Shown here: in pieces, positions 42,923-51,433 of the stretch
How positions within the stretch are numbered: position 1 is the stretch's first letter
How the letters are laid out: each line of letters opens with the position of its first letter
NCBI GenBank assembly: GCA_040830705.1
Contig: JBFOME010000010.1
Location: forward strand, 1 to 64,000
Length of the DNA: 64,000 nucleotides
DNA from: Ruegeria_C sp040830705
GTDB lineage: Bacteria; Pseudomonadota; Alphaproteobacteria; Rhodobacterales; Rhodobacteraceae
Direction: 5' to 3'
The notes under the pieces: generated by a model
What the model was told of the DNA's origin: nothing
Seen by the model: the letters and a program-made list of their open reading frames with translations, nothing else
The model's database searches: none
Program-made: the position numbers and the translations under genes

Positions 42923-43309
42923 TCAAGAAGACGCGCCATCATCCAGAGTGGTCTCGCAGCGCATCACAGCCTCGATATTGTGGCCGTCCGGATCGATCAC
43001 GTAGCCCGCATAATATCCCGGTCCATAAAGATCGCGCAGTCCAGGCGAACCATTACAGACCCCGCCACCAGCGAGTCCAATGCGATGAAACGCATCGACC
43101 TGCGCCTTGGAGCGCGCAGAAAACGCCAGATGCAGGGGCACAAAATCTGCCTCGGTTTCGGTGAGGCCAAAGACCCAGCGCGTATCACCAAACCCGATGA
43201 CCGGCCCGTCCTGCAGCAAAAAACGATAGCCTAAAACCTCCAGCACCGGTTCATAGAAAGCGCGGGCACGCGCCAGATGCCGCACCGGAATATTCACATG
43301 ATCGATCAT
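42923..43309 (-). CDS. VOC (glyoxalase/dioxygenase superfamily) protein
   Basis: A 128-residue one-domain VOC protein: MIDHVNIPVRHLARARAFYEPVL opens it and DPDGHNIEAVM closes it with the glutamate usual in metal binding. His in IDHV and Glu in IEAV are the likely metal ligands. Substrate unknown; glyoxalase, resistance and dioxygenase roles all occur in the fold. It stands alone between chrR and rmuC. Confidence 0.83.
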   Translation of the reverse strand: MIDHVNIPVRHLARARAFYEPVLEVLGYRFLLQDGPVIGFGDTRWVFGLTETEADFVPLHLAFSARSKAQVDAFHRIGLAGGGVCNGSPGLRDLYGPGYYAGYVIDPDGHNIEAVMRCETTLDDGASS

Positions 43310-43324
43310 CTCGACACGGCTTTA

Positions 43325-44563
43325 CTAACCGTCTGACTGACTTAGTGGGACGACGTTAGAGGCATCCTCAGGCGCCAGTTCTTCGAAATCGAAATTGTCC
43401 AGGCGCTGTGCCCTGCGTCCTGCCTTCTCGGCGCTGATTTTGATTTCCGAGATATCCTTCGCCGCTTGCCCAAAATGCCGGTCCAGATTACCCACCCGGT
43501 CGCCCAATCGCTCCACATCCTTATGCAGCAGACCCAGTTCCTTGCGAATCGCTCCGGCCTGTTCACGCATCCGCGCGTCTTTGAGGATCGCCCGCATCGT
43601 GTTCAGTGTCGCCATGCAAGTGGTTGGCGAAACGATCCAGACCCGCTTTTCGAACCCCTCGCGCACCACATCCGGGAAATTGGCGTGCAACTCGGCATAA
43701 ACCGCTTCGGACGGCAGGAACATCAGCGCGCCATCGGCGGTTTCTCCATCGATGATGTATTTTTCGGAAATCGCCTTGATATGGGCGCGCAGCGCCGTCT
43801 TCATCATCCGCGCAGCCTCTTGCAGCTGCGCCTGCGTTTCGGCCCGGCGCAGCGCCTCGTAGGCTTCCAGCGGGAATTTGCTGTCGATCACGATTGGCCC
43901 CGGCGGGTTCGGCAGGCGGATCAGGCAATCGGCGCGCTTGCCGTTCGACAGCGTATGCTGCAGCGCATAGCTGTCGGCGGGCAACGCCTTGGATACGATG
44001 TCGTTGAGCTGGATTTCTCCGAAGGCCCCCCGCGTCTGCTTGTTCGACAGGATGTCCTGCAAGCTCAGCACATCCCCCGAGAGCTTGGTGATGTTGTCCT
44101 GCGCCTTGTCGATGGTGGCCAGCCGCTCCTGCAACTGTGTAAGCGAAGTCGCGGTCTGTTTTGACGAGCCATGCAGGGTTTCCTTCATCCGCTCCTGCAT
44201 CTCGGTCAGCGCCCGCTGCGCGCGCATGGCGTTGTCGGCCAACCGGTCATTCATGTGCTGCTGCACATCCGACAACCGCGACTCGACTGTCTGGATCACC
44301 TGCACCTGCGCATTGGCCTGTGCGTCCGAGACATGGCTCAATCCGCCGCGCAACTGCTCCTGCCCGTGGCCAAGTTGCTGCACATGCTGACCCAGGACCG
44401 CCATCTGCTGCGACAAGGGGGCTGCCATGCGAGCTGAACGGTTGGCAGCGCGCAGCGCCAGAACAAGCATTAACAGGATCAGCAAGGCGAGCGCGACGGC
44501 GGCTCCGACCGCCAGCACGACGGGATCATCCAGCGAGTATTGAATGCCGCTAATTGTGATCAT
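43325..44563 (-). CDS. rmuC: DNA recombination protein RmuC
   Basis: A 412-residue RmuC. One N-terminal membrane helix (VLAVGAAVALALLILLMLVLALRA) is followed by a coiled coil (about 60-170) and a restriction-endonuclease-like core with GPIVIDSKFPLEAYEAL and RVWIVSPTTCMATLNTMRAILKD (parts). RmuC limits inversions at inverted repeats. Its ATG overlaps the mutL stop (ATGA), making a two-gene repair operon. Confidence 0.92.
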   Translation of the reverse strand: MITISGIQYSLDDPVVLAVGAAVALALLILLMLVLALRAANRSARMAAPLSQQMAVLGQHVQQLGHGQEQLRGGLSHVSDAQANAQVQVIQTVESRLSDVQQHMNDRLADNAMRAQRALTEMQERMKETLHGSSKQTATSLTQLQERLATIDKAQDNITKLSGDVLSLQDILSNKQTRGAFGEIQLNDIVSKALPADSYALQHTLSNGKRADCLIRLPNPPGPIVIDSKFPLEAYEALRRAETQAQLQEAARMMKTALRAHIKAISEKYIIDGETADGALMFLPSEAVYAELHANFPDVVREGFEKRVWIVSPTTCMATLNTMRAILKDARMREQAGAIRKELGLLHKDVERLGDRVGNLDRHFGQAAKDISEIKISAEKAGRRAQRLDNFDFEELAPEDASNVVPLSQSDG

Positions 44564-46416
44564 GTGCGTCCGAACAGCCGCTCGATATCGGCCAGTTTGA
44601 GTTCGACATAGGTGGGGCGGCCATGATTGCACTGGCCGGAATGGGGCGTTGCCTCCATCTCGCGCAGAAGCGCGTTCATCTCTTCGCCCCGCATCCGGCG
44701 GCCCGAACGGATCGAGCCATGGCAGGCCACCCGGCTCAAGATCGCCTCGATCTTGGCCTGCACCATCTGGCTTTCGCCCTGATCGGCCAATTCATCGAGG
44801 ATATCGCGCAGCATCGCCCCGGCATTGACCTCGCCAAGGATTGCAGGCGTTTCGCGCACGGCGATGGCCGACCCGCCAAACGCCTCAAGCGTCAGCCCCA
44901 TCGATGCGAGGTCGTCGCGAACCTCCAGCAGACGCGCGCAATCGCCCGCGCTCAGTTCCACAATCTCGGGGATCAGCAAAGCCTGCGCGGCAACGCCCGT
45001 CTCGGCCATTTGGCGTTTGAGCTTTTCATAGACCAGCCGCTCATGCGCCGCATGCTGGTCCACGATCACGATGCCGTCATCTGTCTGGGCGATGATGTAG
45101 TTCTCATGAACCTGCCCGCGCGCCGCGCCCAGCGGCAGCTGCTCGACAGGTGGCTCTTCTGGCGTCGACACCGCCACCGGCGGCGCCGTTTCACTCACCT
45201 GACCGCTGAAGGCGGTTTGCAACTCGGCAAATCCAGGTGCCTGCGCTTGATAAGCCGCGCGGCGTGCTGCCGGTAAAGGGCGGTCCATCTGGTAGACCCG
45301 CGCTGGTCCCGCCGCCTCGGGCCGCATCGCGCCCAGCGTTGCCCCTGCCACGGAGGTCGAGGCGCGGTGCCCGGCCTCGGCCAATGCGGCGCGCAAGGCC
45401 GAAACGATCAGGCCGCGTGCAATCCCCGGATCGCGGAACCGCACCTCGGATTTCGCCGGGTGTACGTTCACGTCCACCAGCGTCGGATCACAATCAATGA
45501 ATAGCGCCGCTGCCGGATGCCGGTCACGGCTGAGAAAATCGAAATACGCTGCTCGCAGCGCCCCGGTCAGCATCTTGTCTCGCACCGGCCGACCGTTGAC
45601 GAACAGGTACTGCGCCACTGCAGCCCCGCGCGAGTAGGTCGGCAAGGCCGCGTAGCCAAACAGCCGGATGCCCTCGCGCGTGGCGTCGATCTTCAGCGCG
45701 TTCTCGGCAAATTCGCGCCCCAGAATCCGAGCCAGCCGGGCATGAAGCGCATCGAACAGATCGCCATTCTCGCGGTCCGCGCGGAAGGTGATCCGCCCCT
45801 CTCCCCCGCCCGACACATCGCGCAGGGTAAATCCCACGCCCGGCTCAGCCATGGCCAGACGCTTGACCGTATCGCTGATCGCCTGCGTCTCGGCCCGGTC
45901 CGAGCGCATGAACTTGAGCCGCGCAGGCGTGGCAAAGAAAAGATCGCGCAGCTCGGCCACCGTGCCCGCGCGCAAGGCGGCGGGTTTGACCGGGTCAGCC
46001 TTGCCGCCCGCGACCGCAATGACAGCCGCCTCATGACCCGCAGCACGGCTGGTCAGCGACAGGCGACCCACTGCACCCAGCGACGGCAGCGCCTCGCCCC
46101 GGAAGCCAAATGTATGGATATTGAGCAGATCGCTGCCGTCAATTTTCGAAGTGGCATGGCGCGACAGGGCCATCGGCAGATCTTCGGGCGCAATCCCACA
46201 CCCGTCATCGGTGACCCGGATCAGAGTCTTGCCGCCATCAGCAATATCGATCGCGATCCGGTGTGCCCCGGCATCAATGGCATTCTCGACCAGTTCCTTG
46301 ACCGCAGAAGCGGGTCTCTCGACCACCTCACCTGCCGCAATTCGGTTGATCGCGCCTTCGTCCAATTGCCGTATGACGGGGCGTTCTTCGCTGATATTGG
46401 GGTTCGGGTGCGCCAT
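44560..46416 (-). CDS. mutL: DNA mismatch repair protein MutL
   Basis: A 618-residue MutL. GHKL ATPase motifs: ELVENAIDAGAHRI, DDGCGI and FGFRGEALPSLG. The C-terminal domain carries the endonuclease motif DQHAAHERLVYE (DQHAx2Ex4E), so it is a nicking-type MutL, with CHGSIRSGRRM and PTYVEL at the end. The frame is open 61 codons upstream, but MAHPNPNISEERPVIRQL is the family start. mutS is not in this window. Confidence 0.95.
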   Translation of the reverse strand: MAHPNPNISEERPVIRQLDEGAINRIAAGEVVERPASAVKELVENAIDAGAHRIAIDIADGGKTLIRVTDDGCGIAPEDLPMALSRHATSKIDGSDLLNIHTFGFRGEALPSLGAVGRLSLTSRAAGHEAAVIAVAGGKADPVKPAALRAGTVAELRDLFFATPARLKFMRSDRAETQAISDTVKRLAMAEPGVGFTLRDVSGGGEGRITFRADRENGDLFDALHARLARILGREFAENALKIDATREGIRLFGYAALPTYSRGAAVAQYLFVNGRPVRDKMLTGALRAAYFDFLSRDRHPAAALFIDCDPTLVDVNVHPAKSEVRFRDPGIARGLIVSALRAALAEAGHRASTSVAGATLGAMRPEAAGPARVYQMDRPLPAARRAAYQAQAPGFAELQTAFSGQVSETAPPVAVSTPEEPPVEQLPLGAARGQVHENYIIAQTDDGIVIVDQHAAHERLVYEKLKRQMAETGVAAQALLIPEIVELSAGDCARLLEVRDDLASMGLTLEAFGGSAIAVRETPAILGEVNAGAMLRDILDELADQGESQMVQAKIEAILSRVACHGSIRSGRRMRGEEMNALLREMEATPHSGQCNHGRPTYVELKLADIERLFGRT

Positions 46417-46868
46417 ACCGCTAAACCTAGCATGGGAACGCACGATTCTGCCATAGGGTTCAGCAAGGCCAAGAACGCCCGGTTCCGTATTCCGGGTCGC
46501 CCTGACCGGGGGATCGGGCGACGCCGCTATGAACACGGGAACCGGGCTCATCGTGAGTGGTGGAGTAGGAGCGCGGCAGCGCCCCTGCCCTCTCCTCAAA
46601 TGTAGTGCGGCAGGGCTGCCCGAGAAACCCTCATTTGGGTCAGCCAGCGGTTTATGGCCGGACCATTGCGGGATTACTGCCTAAACCGCAGCGATCCGGA
46701 CGCTCTACTCGGAACATACCCGGGTCGCAGGCTCGCGAAGAGAGGGCGTTCAGGACCATAGCATCTGGTCGCTGCCAAACGGCTCCGATTGGGCGCAAGT
46801 TTGCCGAAACCGCTTCAATTGTTAATAGTAGCCGCGCGAAACACGCGGATTTGGGAGGCAAGCGCGCG
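46417..46868. other. 452-base non-coding gap
   Basis: The region between mutL and the cyclic-nucleotide-domain gene is divergent. Reading frames run through it on both strands but lack ribosome sites and family matches. Short GC-rich inverted repeats occur, for example around GGCAGCGCCCCTGCC and GGCAGGGCTGCC (46575-46620). It must hold two promoters; a small RNA is possible but not supported. Confidence 0.4.
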
Positions 46869-47645
46869 ATGGATTACCTATCGATGCTATCAAACCCCGA
46901 GATTGCCCGGATCTGTGGCGTCTTTGGGGCCGGGCTCTATATCTGTTCATACTTCTCGCTGCAATCCGGCCTCGTGAAGGGTCAGGGGTTTCTCTACCCT
47001 TCGATGAACCTTATCGCAGCATCGAGCGTGTTGTTCAGCCTGACTGCAAATTTCAATCTGGCAGCCCTGATCATCCAAGTCTCATTCATCACGATCTCGG
47101 TGTTCGGCATGACGCGCATCTACCTATTGACGCGTGCGGTACGATTCACGCCGGACGAAAAGCGCTTCATCGACAATTACCTCACCGACCTGCGCCCACA
47201 TCAGGCACGGCGCCTGATGGATACGAGTTCGATCCGAACCGTGCAGAAAGGCGACTGCCTGATCCGGGAAGGTGAGACCGTCGAAAACCTGATTTATATC
47301 CTGCAAGGCCAAGTCAGCATCTGGATGGAGGGGCATCAGGTCAATGTCTGCGGGGACGGGCAGATGCTGGGCGAGCTGACCTTTGGCATAGGTATGCAGG
47401 CGACCGCTAAGGTTGTCGCGGATGAGAGCACCAAGTGCATCGTCTTTGATGGTCAGAAACTGGCAGCGCTCATGACACGCAATCATGAGATCAACAGCGC
47501 CCTGCTCGCCTCGCATTTCTGCAGCACCCGCGACAAGCTGATCGGCAGCAACTCACGCCATATCGAGATGTTCGGGGCACCCGCACAGGTGCCCCATGGA
47601 GCCGATCCTATCCGTCCAGCCCAACCGGTTTTCCGACAACCGTGA
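46869..47645 (+). CDS. membrane protein with C-terminal cyclic-nucleotide-binding-like domain
   Basis: A 258-residue protein. Three hydrophobic helices at about residues 13-85 resemble the CBU_0592/Popeye-type membrane unit. A cNMP-binding fold follows (DCLIREGETVENLIYILQGQVSIW, parts, then GDGQMLGELTFGIGMQATAKVVA). The phosphate-binding cassette normally has an Arg-Ser/Thr/Ala pair after GE; here it is ATA without the Arg, so binding of ordinary cAMP is doubtful. GGGAGG about ten bases before the ATG supports this start. Its 3' end overlaps the convergent peptidase gene by 38 bases. Confidence 0.78.
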   Translation: MDYLSMLSNPEIARICGVFGAGLYICSYFSLQSGLVKGQGFLYPSMNLIAASSVLFSLTANFNLAALIIQVSFITISVFGMTRIYLLTRAVRFTPDEKRFIDNYLTDLRPHQARRLMDTSSIRTVQKGDCLIREGETVENLIYILQGQVSIWMEGHQVNVCGDGQMLGELTFGIGMQATAKVVADESTKCIVFDGQKLAALMTRNHEINSALLASHFCSTRDKLIGSNSRHIEMFGAPAQVPHGADPIRPAQPVFRQP

Positions 47646-48912
47646 AATGCAAACCCTCTGGGTCCAGCAATTCGCCTGCCACGCGGTTCACATCCTCCAG
47701 CGTCACCGCGTTGACCTTGTCGTTGCGGGTGGCGATGTAGTCGATCGGCAGATCATCCATCTGCATTCCGGCAAGAATCGAGGCAATCCGTGAATTGCCG
47801 TCAAAGCGCAGTGGATAGGCCCCGGTCAGATAGGTCTTGGCATCGACCAGCTCTTTCTCGGTGACACCATTTTCTGAGATGTCCGCCCACTGGTCGCGTA
47901 CCACGGCGATCGTCTCGGCGATCCGGTCATTGCCCGAGGCAACCGACCCCATATAGACCGAGGCCAAGTCCTTGGGCACCAGATAGGAATAGATCCCGTA
48001 GGTCAGCCCCCGTTCCTCGCGCACTTCACGCATCAACCGGCTTTCCAGCGAGCTACCGCCCAAGATCTGGTTTAGAACATAGGCAGCAAAGAAATCCGGG
48101 TCGTGCCGATCGATGCCTTCATGCCCGAACAGCGCCACCGATTGCGGCGTGTCGAACTCGACCACACTGACGCCGCCTTCGATGGTCACATCAGCCTTAC
48201 CGGGGATCGGCGCGCCGGTTTCGGGGAAATCGGCCAGCAGCTTGTCCAGCAGCGCGCCCAGTTCTTCGGCTGTGATGTCCCCCACAGCGCCAACATAGAG
48301 GCGGTCGCGGGCAAAGACGCCCTCATAGGCCGCAACGATGTCGTCGCGGGTCAAGGCGCTGACACTCTCCAGCGTGCCCTTACCATCCGCGCCATAGGGA
48401 TGGTCACCATAGGCCATCTCCGAAAAGGCACGACCAGCGATGTCATTGGGGTTCTTCGCGTCAGAGCGCAACCCCGACAGGACCTGAGCGCGCACCCGCT
48501 CTACCGCGTCAATGTCAAAGCGCGGCTCATGCAGCGTCATGCGCAGCAATTCGGCCACTTCCTCTCGGTTCTCGGACAGGAACTGGGCCGAGATCGAAAC
48601 TGTGTCGTCGCTGGCATCATAGTCGAAAGAGGCCGCCAGTGCCTCCAACTCGCGCGCATAGGTCCGCGCATCCAGATCGCCGGCCCCTTCTTCGATCAGC
48701 CCGGTCATCAGATAAACGGCACCGCGCTTGTCTGGCGCATCCAATGAGGTACCGCCCCGGAACCGCAACTCCAGTGCTGCGAAGGGGATGGAATGATCCT
48801 CGACCAGCCAGGCCTTGATGCCTTTGGGCGAGGTCACTTCCTTGATGTCGACCTCTGCCCAGGCAGGCAGCGCCAGAAACAGGACCAGACAGGTCGTCAG
48901 AAACGCTCTCAT
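47608..48912 (-). CDS. M16 family pseudopeptidase
   Basis: A 434-residue periplasmic protein with signal peptide MRAFLTTCLVLFLALPAWA. It aligns with M16 peptidases, but at the HxxEH zinc site it reads AVYLMTGLIEEG, with no HxxEH. The C-terminal R/Y motif region EVREERGLTYGIYSYL is retained. Such proteins pair with an active partner to form the cavity heterodimer. Its start overlaps the stop of the active partner by four bases (ATGA). Confidence 0.9.
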   Translation of the reverse strand: MRAFLTTCLVLFLALPAWAEVDIKEVTSPKGIKAWLVEDHSIPFAALELRFRGGTSLDAPDKRGAVYLMTGLIEEGAGDLDARTYARELEALAASFDYDASDDTVSISAQFLSENREEVAELLRMTLHEPRFDIDAVERVRAQVLSGLRSDAKNPNDIAGRAFSEMAYGDHPYGADGKGTLESVSALTRDDIVAAYEGVFARDRLYVGAVGDITAEELGALLDKLLADFPETGAPIPGKADVTIEGGVSVVEFDTPQSVALFGHEGIDRHDPDFFAAYVLNQILGGSSLESRLMREVREERGLTYGIYSYLVPKDLASVYMGSVASGNDRIAETIAVVRDQWADISENGVTEKELVDAKTYLTGAYPLRFDGNSRIASILAGMQMDDLPIDYIATRNDKVNAVTLEDVNRVAGELLDPEGLHFTVVGKPVGLDG

Positions 48913-50249
48913 TGGGTGACCTCCTCATCGCGCATCAGCCAGCCGGTGACAGAGGCTTCGGGGCGGAACAGGTCACGGGCCGCCGCTATGATTTCTTCGC
49001 CGGTAACCGCCTGCAAAATATCCGGCCATTCCTGCACATCCTCGACCGTCAATCCGCTGGCCAATGCGCGGCCATAACGGTTTCCGATCCCGTCCACATT
49101 GTCGCGCGCATAGACCTGTGCCGCGCGCAACTGCATCTTGATCCGTTCAAGGTCGTCCTCGTTCACGCCTGCGGCGATGAAATCGGCCACGGCCTGATCC
49201 ATCGCATCTTCTGCCTCCTGCAAGGAAACGCCCTCGGTCGGAACCACAAACAGGCTGAACGTGGTGTCATCCAGCGAGACCCCACCATAAGACGCGCCCG
49301 CATAAACCGCCTTGTTCTGATCGAATTGCAGCGTTTCGTTCAGGTATGATGTCGTACCGCCTCCCAAAAGTTCTGACAGCAGATACAGCGCCGCTGCGGT
49401 TTTCTGATCGCCCGGGTTGCGCTCTGGCGCGAGGTAGCTGCGCTGCACATAGGGTTGTGCCACGCGCGGGTCCTTGTAGGTCAGCCTCCGCGCGGCTGTC
49501 TGCGGCGGCTCCTGCGAGCGCAGGCGCTCGGGCAGGTCAGGATTGGCCGGGATGACGCCATAGTGTTTCTCGGCCAGCGCACGAACCTCTTCGGGGTCGA
49601 CATCGCCCGTCACCACAAGGATCGCGTTGTTGGGCGCATAGTACGTCTGGTAGAAGGACAGCGCATCATCCATGTCCAACTCTTCCATCTCATGCCGCCA
49701 CCCGATGATCGGAACGCCGTAGCGGTGGTTGAGATATTGCGCCGCCCGCATTTGCTCACCAAAAAGCGCGCGGGGATTGTTCTCGGTGCGCTGGTTGCGT
49801 TCTTCGAGGATCACGTCGCGCTCGGTCTCGATGTCGCGCTCGGTCAGACGGATGTTGCGCATCCGGTCCGCCTCCATCTGCATCATCAGATCCAGCCGGT
49901 CCGCCGCCACGCGCTGGTAGTAGGCGGTGTAGTCGAACGACGTGAAAGCGTTGTCCCGTCCGCCATTGGCCGCCACGGTTGCCGACAGCTCACCCGAGGC
50001 GAGCGTATCGGTCGCCTTGAACAGCAGATGCTCCAGAAAATGCGCGACGCCGGACGAGCCCACCGGCTCATCTGCGGAGCCTGCACGATACCAGACCATA
50101 TGCTGCACGACAGGGGCGCGGTGATCTTCGACCACAACCACATCCATCCCGTTATCCAGCGTAAAGGTTGTTACAGCTTCGTCCTCGGCGCTTGCCCAGA
50201 CAGGCAGCATCAGCACCATCGCAGCCCCGCCAACAAGGGAACGTATCAT
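48909..50249 (-). CDS. M16 family zinc peptidase (active subunit)
   Basis: A 446-residue periplasmic insulinase-family peptidase. Signal peptide MIRSLVGGAAMVLMLPVWASA; zinc motif H70-FLE-H74 in VAHFLEHLLFKAT, with the distal glutamate in the ETERDVILEERNQR stretch. It degrades short peptides in related systems. ATG at 50249 has GGAGG seven bases upstream; an earlier open frame lacks a signal peptide. It heads the pair with the pseudopeptidase. Confidence 0.92.
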   Translation of the reverse strand: MIRSLVGGAAMVLMLPVWASAEDEAVTTFTLDNGMDVVVVEDHRAPVVQHMVWYRAGSADEPVGSSGVAHFLEHLLFKATDTLASGELSATVAANGGRDNAFTSFDYTAYYQRVAADRLDLMMQMEADRMRNIRLTERDIETERDVILEERNQRTENNPRALFGEQMRAAQYLNHRYGVPIIGWRHEMEELDMDDALSFYQTYYAPNNAILVVTGDVDPEEVRALAEKHYGVIPANPDLPERLRSQEPPQTAARRLTYKDPRVAQPYVQRSYLAPERNPGDQKTAAALYLLSELLGGGTTSYLNETLQFDQNKAVYAGASYGGVSLDDTTFSLFVVPTEGVSLQEAEDAMDQAVADFIAAGVNEDDLERIKMQLRAAQVYARDNVDGIGNRYGRALASGLTVEDVQEWPDILQAVTGEEIIAAARDLFRPEASVTGWLMRDEEVTQ

Positions 50250-50377
50250 CGGGTGTCCTCCATCCGGCATAAGCCCAAAGCGCAACGCGCCCGGACCACG
50301 CCATATGTTCCAGCTTGCGCACAACCTACGGTGCAAACGCGGCTGTTCAAGCCGAGATGGCAGAAAATTGAGGTTTC

Positions 50378-50893
50378 TTAACGAACTTCAGGCGGTGACG
50401 AGGGCGTTTCGCGCCCGGCGCGGCGGAACGCCTCTTCGGTGGCATAGGGGTTAATCGCCTGATTGTCATAGACTTCCCCGTAGCGATCGACCTTGAAGAG
50501 GCGGATATTGGCCAGACGTCCCTTGCGGCGTCGGAAATCGGCATCTTCCTGCGCAAGAACTTCGCGGGTATTGGCTGGTACGCCATAGCGGCTGGCCGTG
50601 CGAACAAGCGCGGCATCCGAGGACGGCACCGCGCCCGGCTGCAGCGCAGAGGCCCGACCGCCCAGCGCTTCGACCGCGTCGGCAACTGGTGTCGGATCGG
50701 TCAGATTTGTACCACCCGGTGTGGGCGCAGGCAGAACCGCGTAATCCTGCGGGGCGGTCAGCGGCTTGACTGGCAGAACGGCAAATTCATCCGGACCTGG
50801 CCCGGGCGCCTGAATGACCCGCAAGCCCTTGTCAGCGCACGCTGTCAGAGCAAAAACGCTCGTAATCATGATCGCGCCCAGCGGACCCCGCAT
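50378..50893 (-). CDS. DUF3035 outer-membrane lipoprotein (BamF-like)
   Basis: A 171-residue lipoprotein. Lipobox LTAC with Cys19 after a hydrophobic stretch; the mature part has GPDEFAVLPVKPLTAP and PAPTPGGTNLTDPTP, the DUF3035 signature. In alphaproteobacteria this family includes BamF, an extra lipoprotein of the outer-membrane barrel assembly complex, so that role is likely. ATG at 50893 has GGAGGTG immediately upstream. It follows lspA, the lipoprotein signal peptidase that would process it. Confidence 0.87.
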   Translation of the reverse strand: MRGPLGAIMITSVFALTACADKGLRVIQAPGPGPDEFAVLPVKPLTAPQDYAVLPAPTPGGTNLTDPTPVADAVEALGGRASALQPGAVPSSDAALVRTASRYGVPANTREVLAQEDADFRRRKGRLANIRLFKVDRYGEVYDNQAINPYATEEAFRRAGRETPSSPPEVR

Positions 50894-50944
50894 GGTCACC
50901 TCCTGCCTGTTTGGCCGGTGTTGTAGCCCATTTGCCGCACCGCG

Positions 50945-51433
50945 TCACGAGGCCTTTTTCTCGGATTTCTTGCTGCCATCAAACAGGATCAACCCAAAAG
51001 CCCCGGCGAAGATGAACACATCCGCGATGTTGAACACAAACGGGTTGTTGATCCCGCAGCAGGACATGTTGAGGAAATCGAGCACATAACCATAAAGCAG
51101 CCGATCCACCACATTGCCCAGCGCCCCACCGATCAGCAGCCCGGCGCTCACCTGAGTGATCCAGGTGCCCGGCGCGCGGCGCAGCCAGAATAGGACGCCA
51201 GCACAGATCACAAAGGACAGCCCGATCAGCACCCAGCGGGAGGCGTCGCTGTCGCCCTGAAACAGACCGAAATTGATGCCGCGGTTTTCGCCATAGCGGA
51301 AGTTCAGGATCGGCGGCAGCACGTCAATGCCGCCCAGCCGGTCCACCTCCATCACGTGCACGACCCAATATTTGCTGAACTGATCCAGCAGAAAGGCCGC
51401 GAGGGCGGCCCATATGACGCGCGCAACTACCAT
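50945..51433 (-). CDS. lspA: lipoprotein signal peptidase II
   Basis: A 162-residue, four-helix aspartyl protease that removes prolipoprotein signal peptides. Conserved motifs: FLLDQFSKYWVV, NFRYGENRGINFGLF (N-x-GxxFG-like), GGALGNVVDRLLYGYVLDF with the first catalytic Asp, and FVFNIADVFIFAG with the second. Its ATG overlaps the purH stop by one base (TGATG). Confidence 0.95.
   Translation of the reverse strand: MVVARVIWAALAAFLLDQFSKYWVVHVMEVDRLGGIDVLPPILNFRYGENRGINFGLFQGDSDASRWVLIGLSFVICAGVLFWLRRAPGTWITQVSAGLLIGGALGNVVDRLLYGYVLDFLNMSCCGINNPFVFNIADVFIFAGAFGLILFDGSKKSEKKAS

Noticed and set aside
45517..46605. 362-codon plus-strand frame
   Set aside because: Antisense to the MutL ATPase domain with all GHKL motifs present; no ribosome site or family match.
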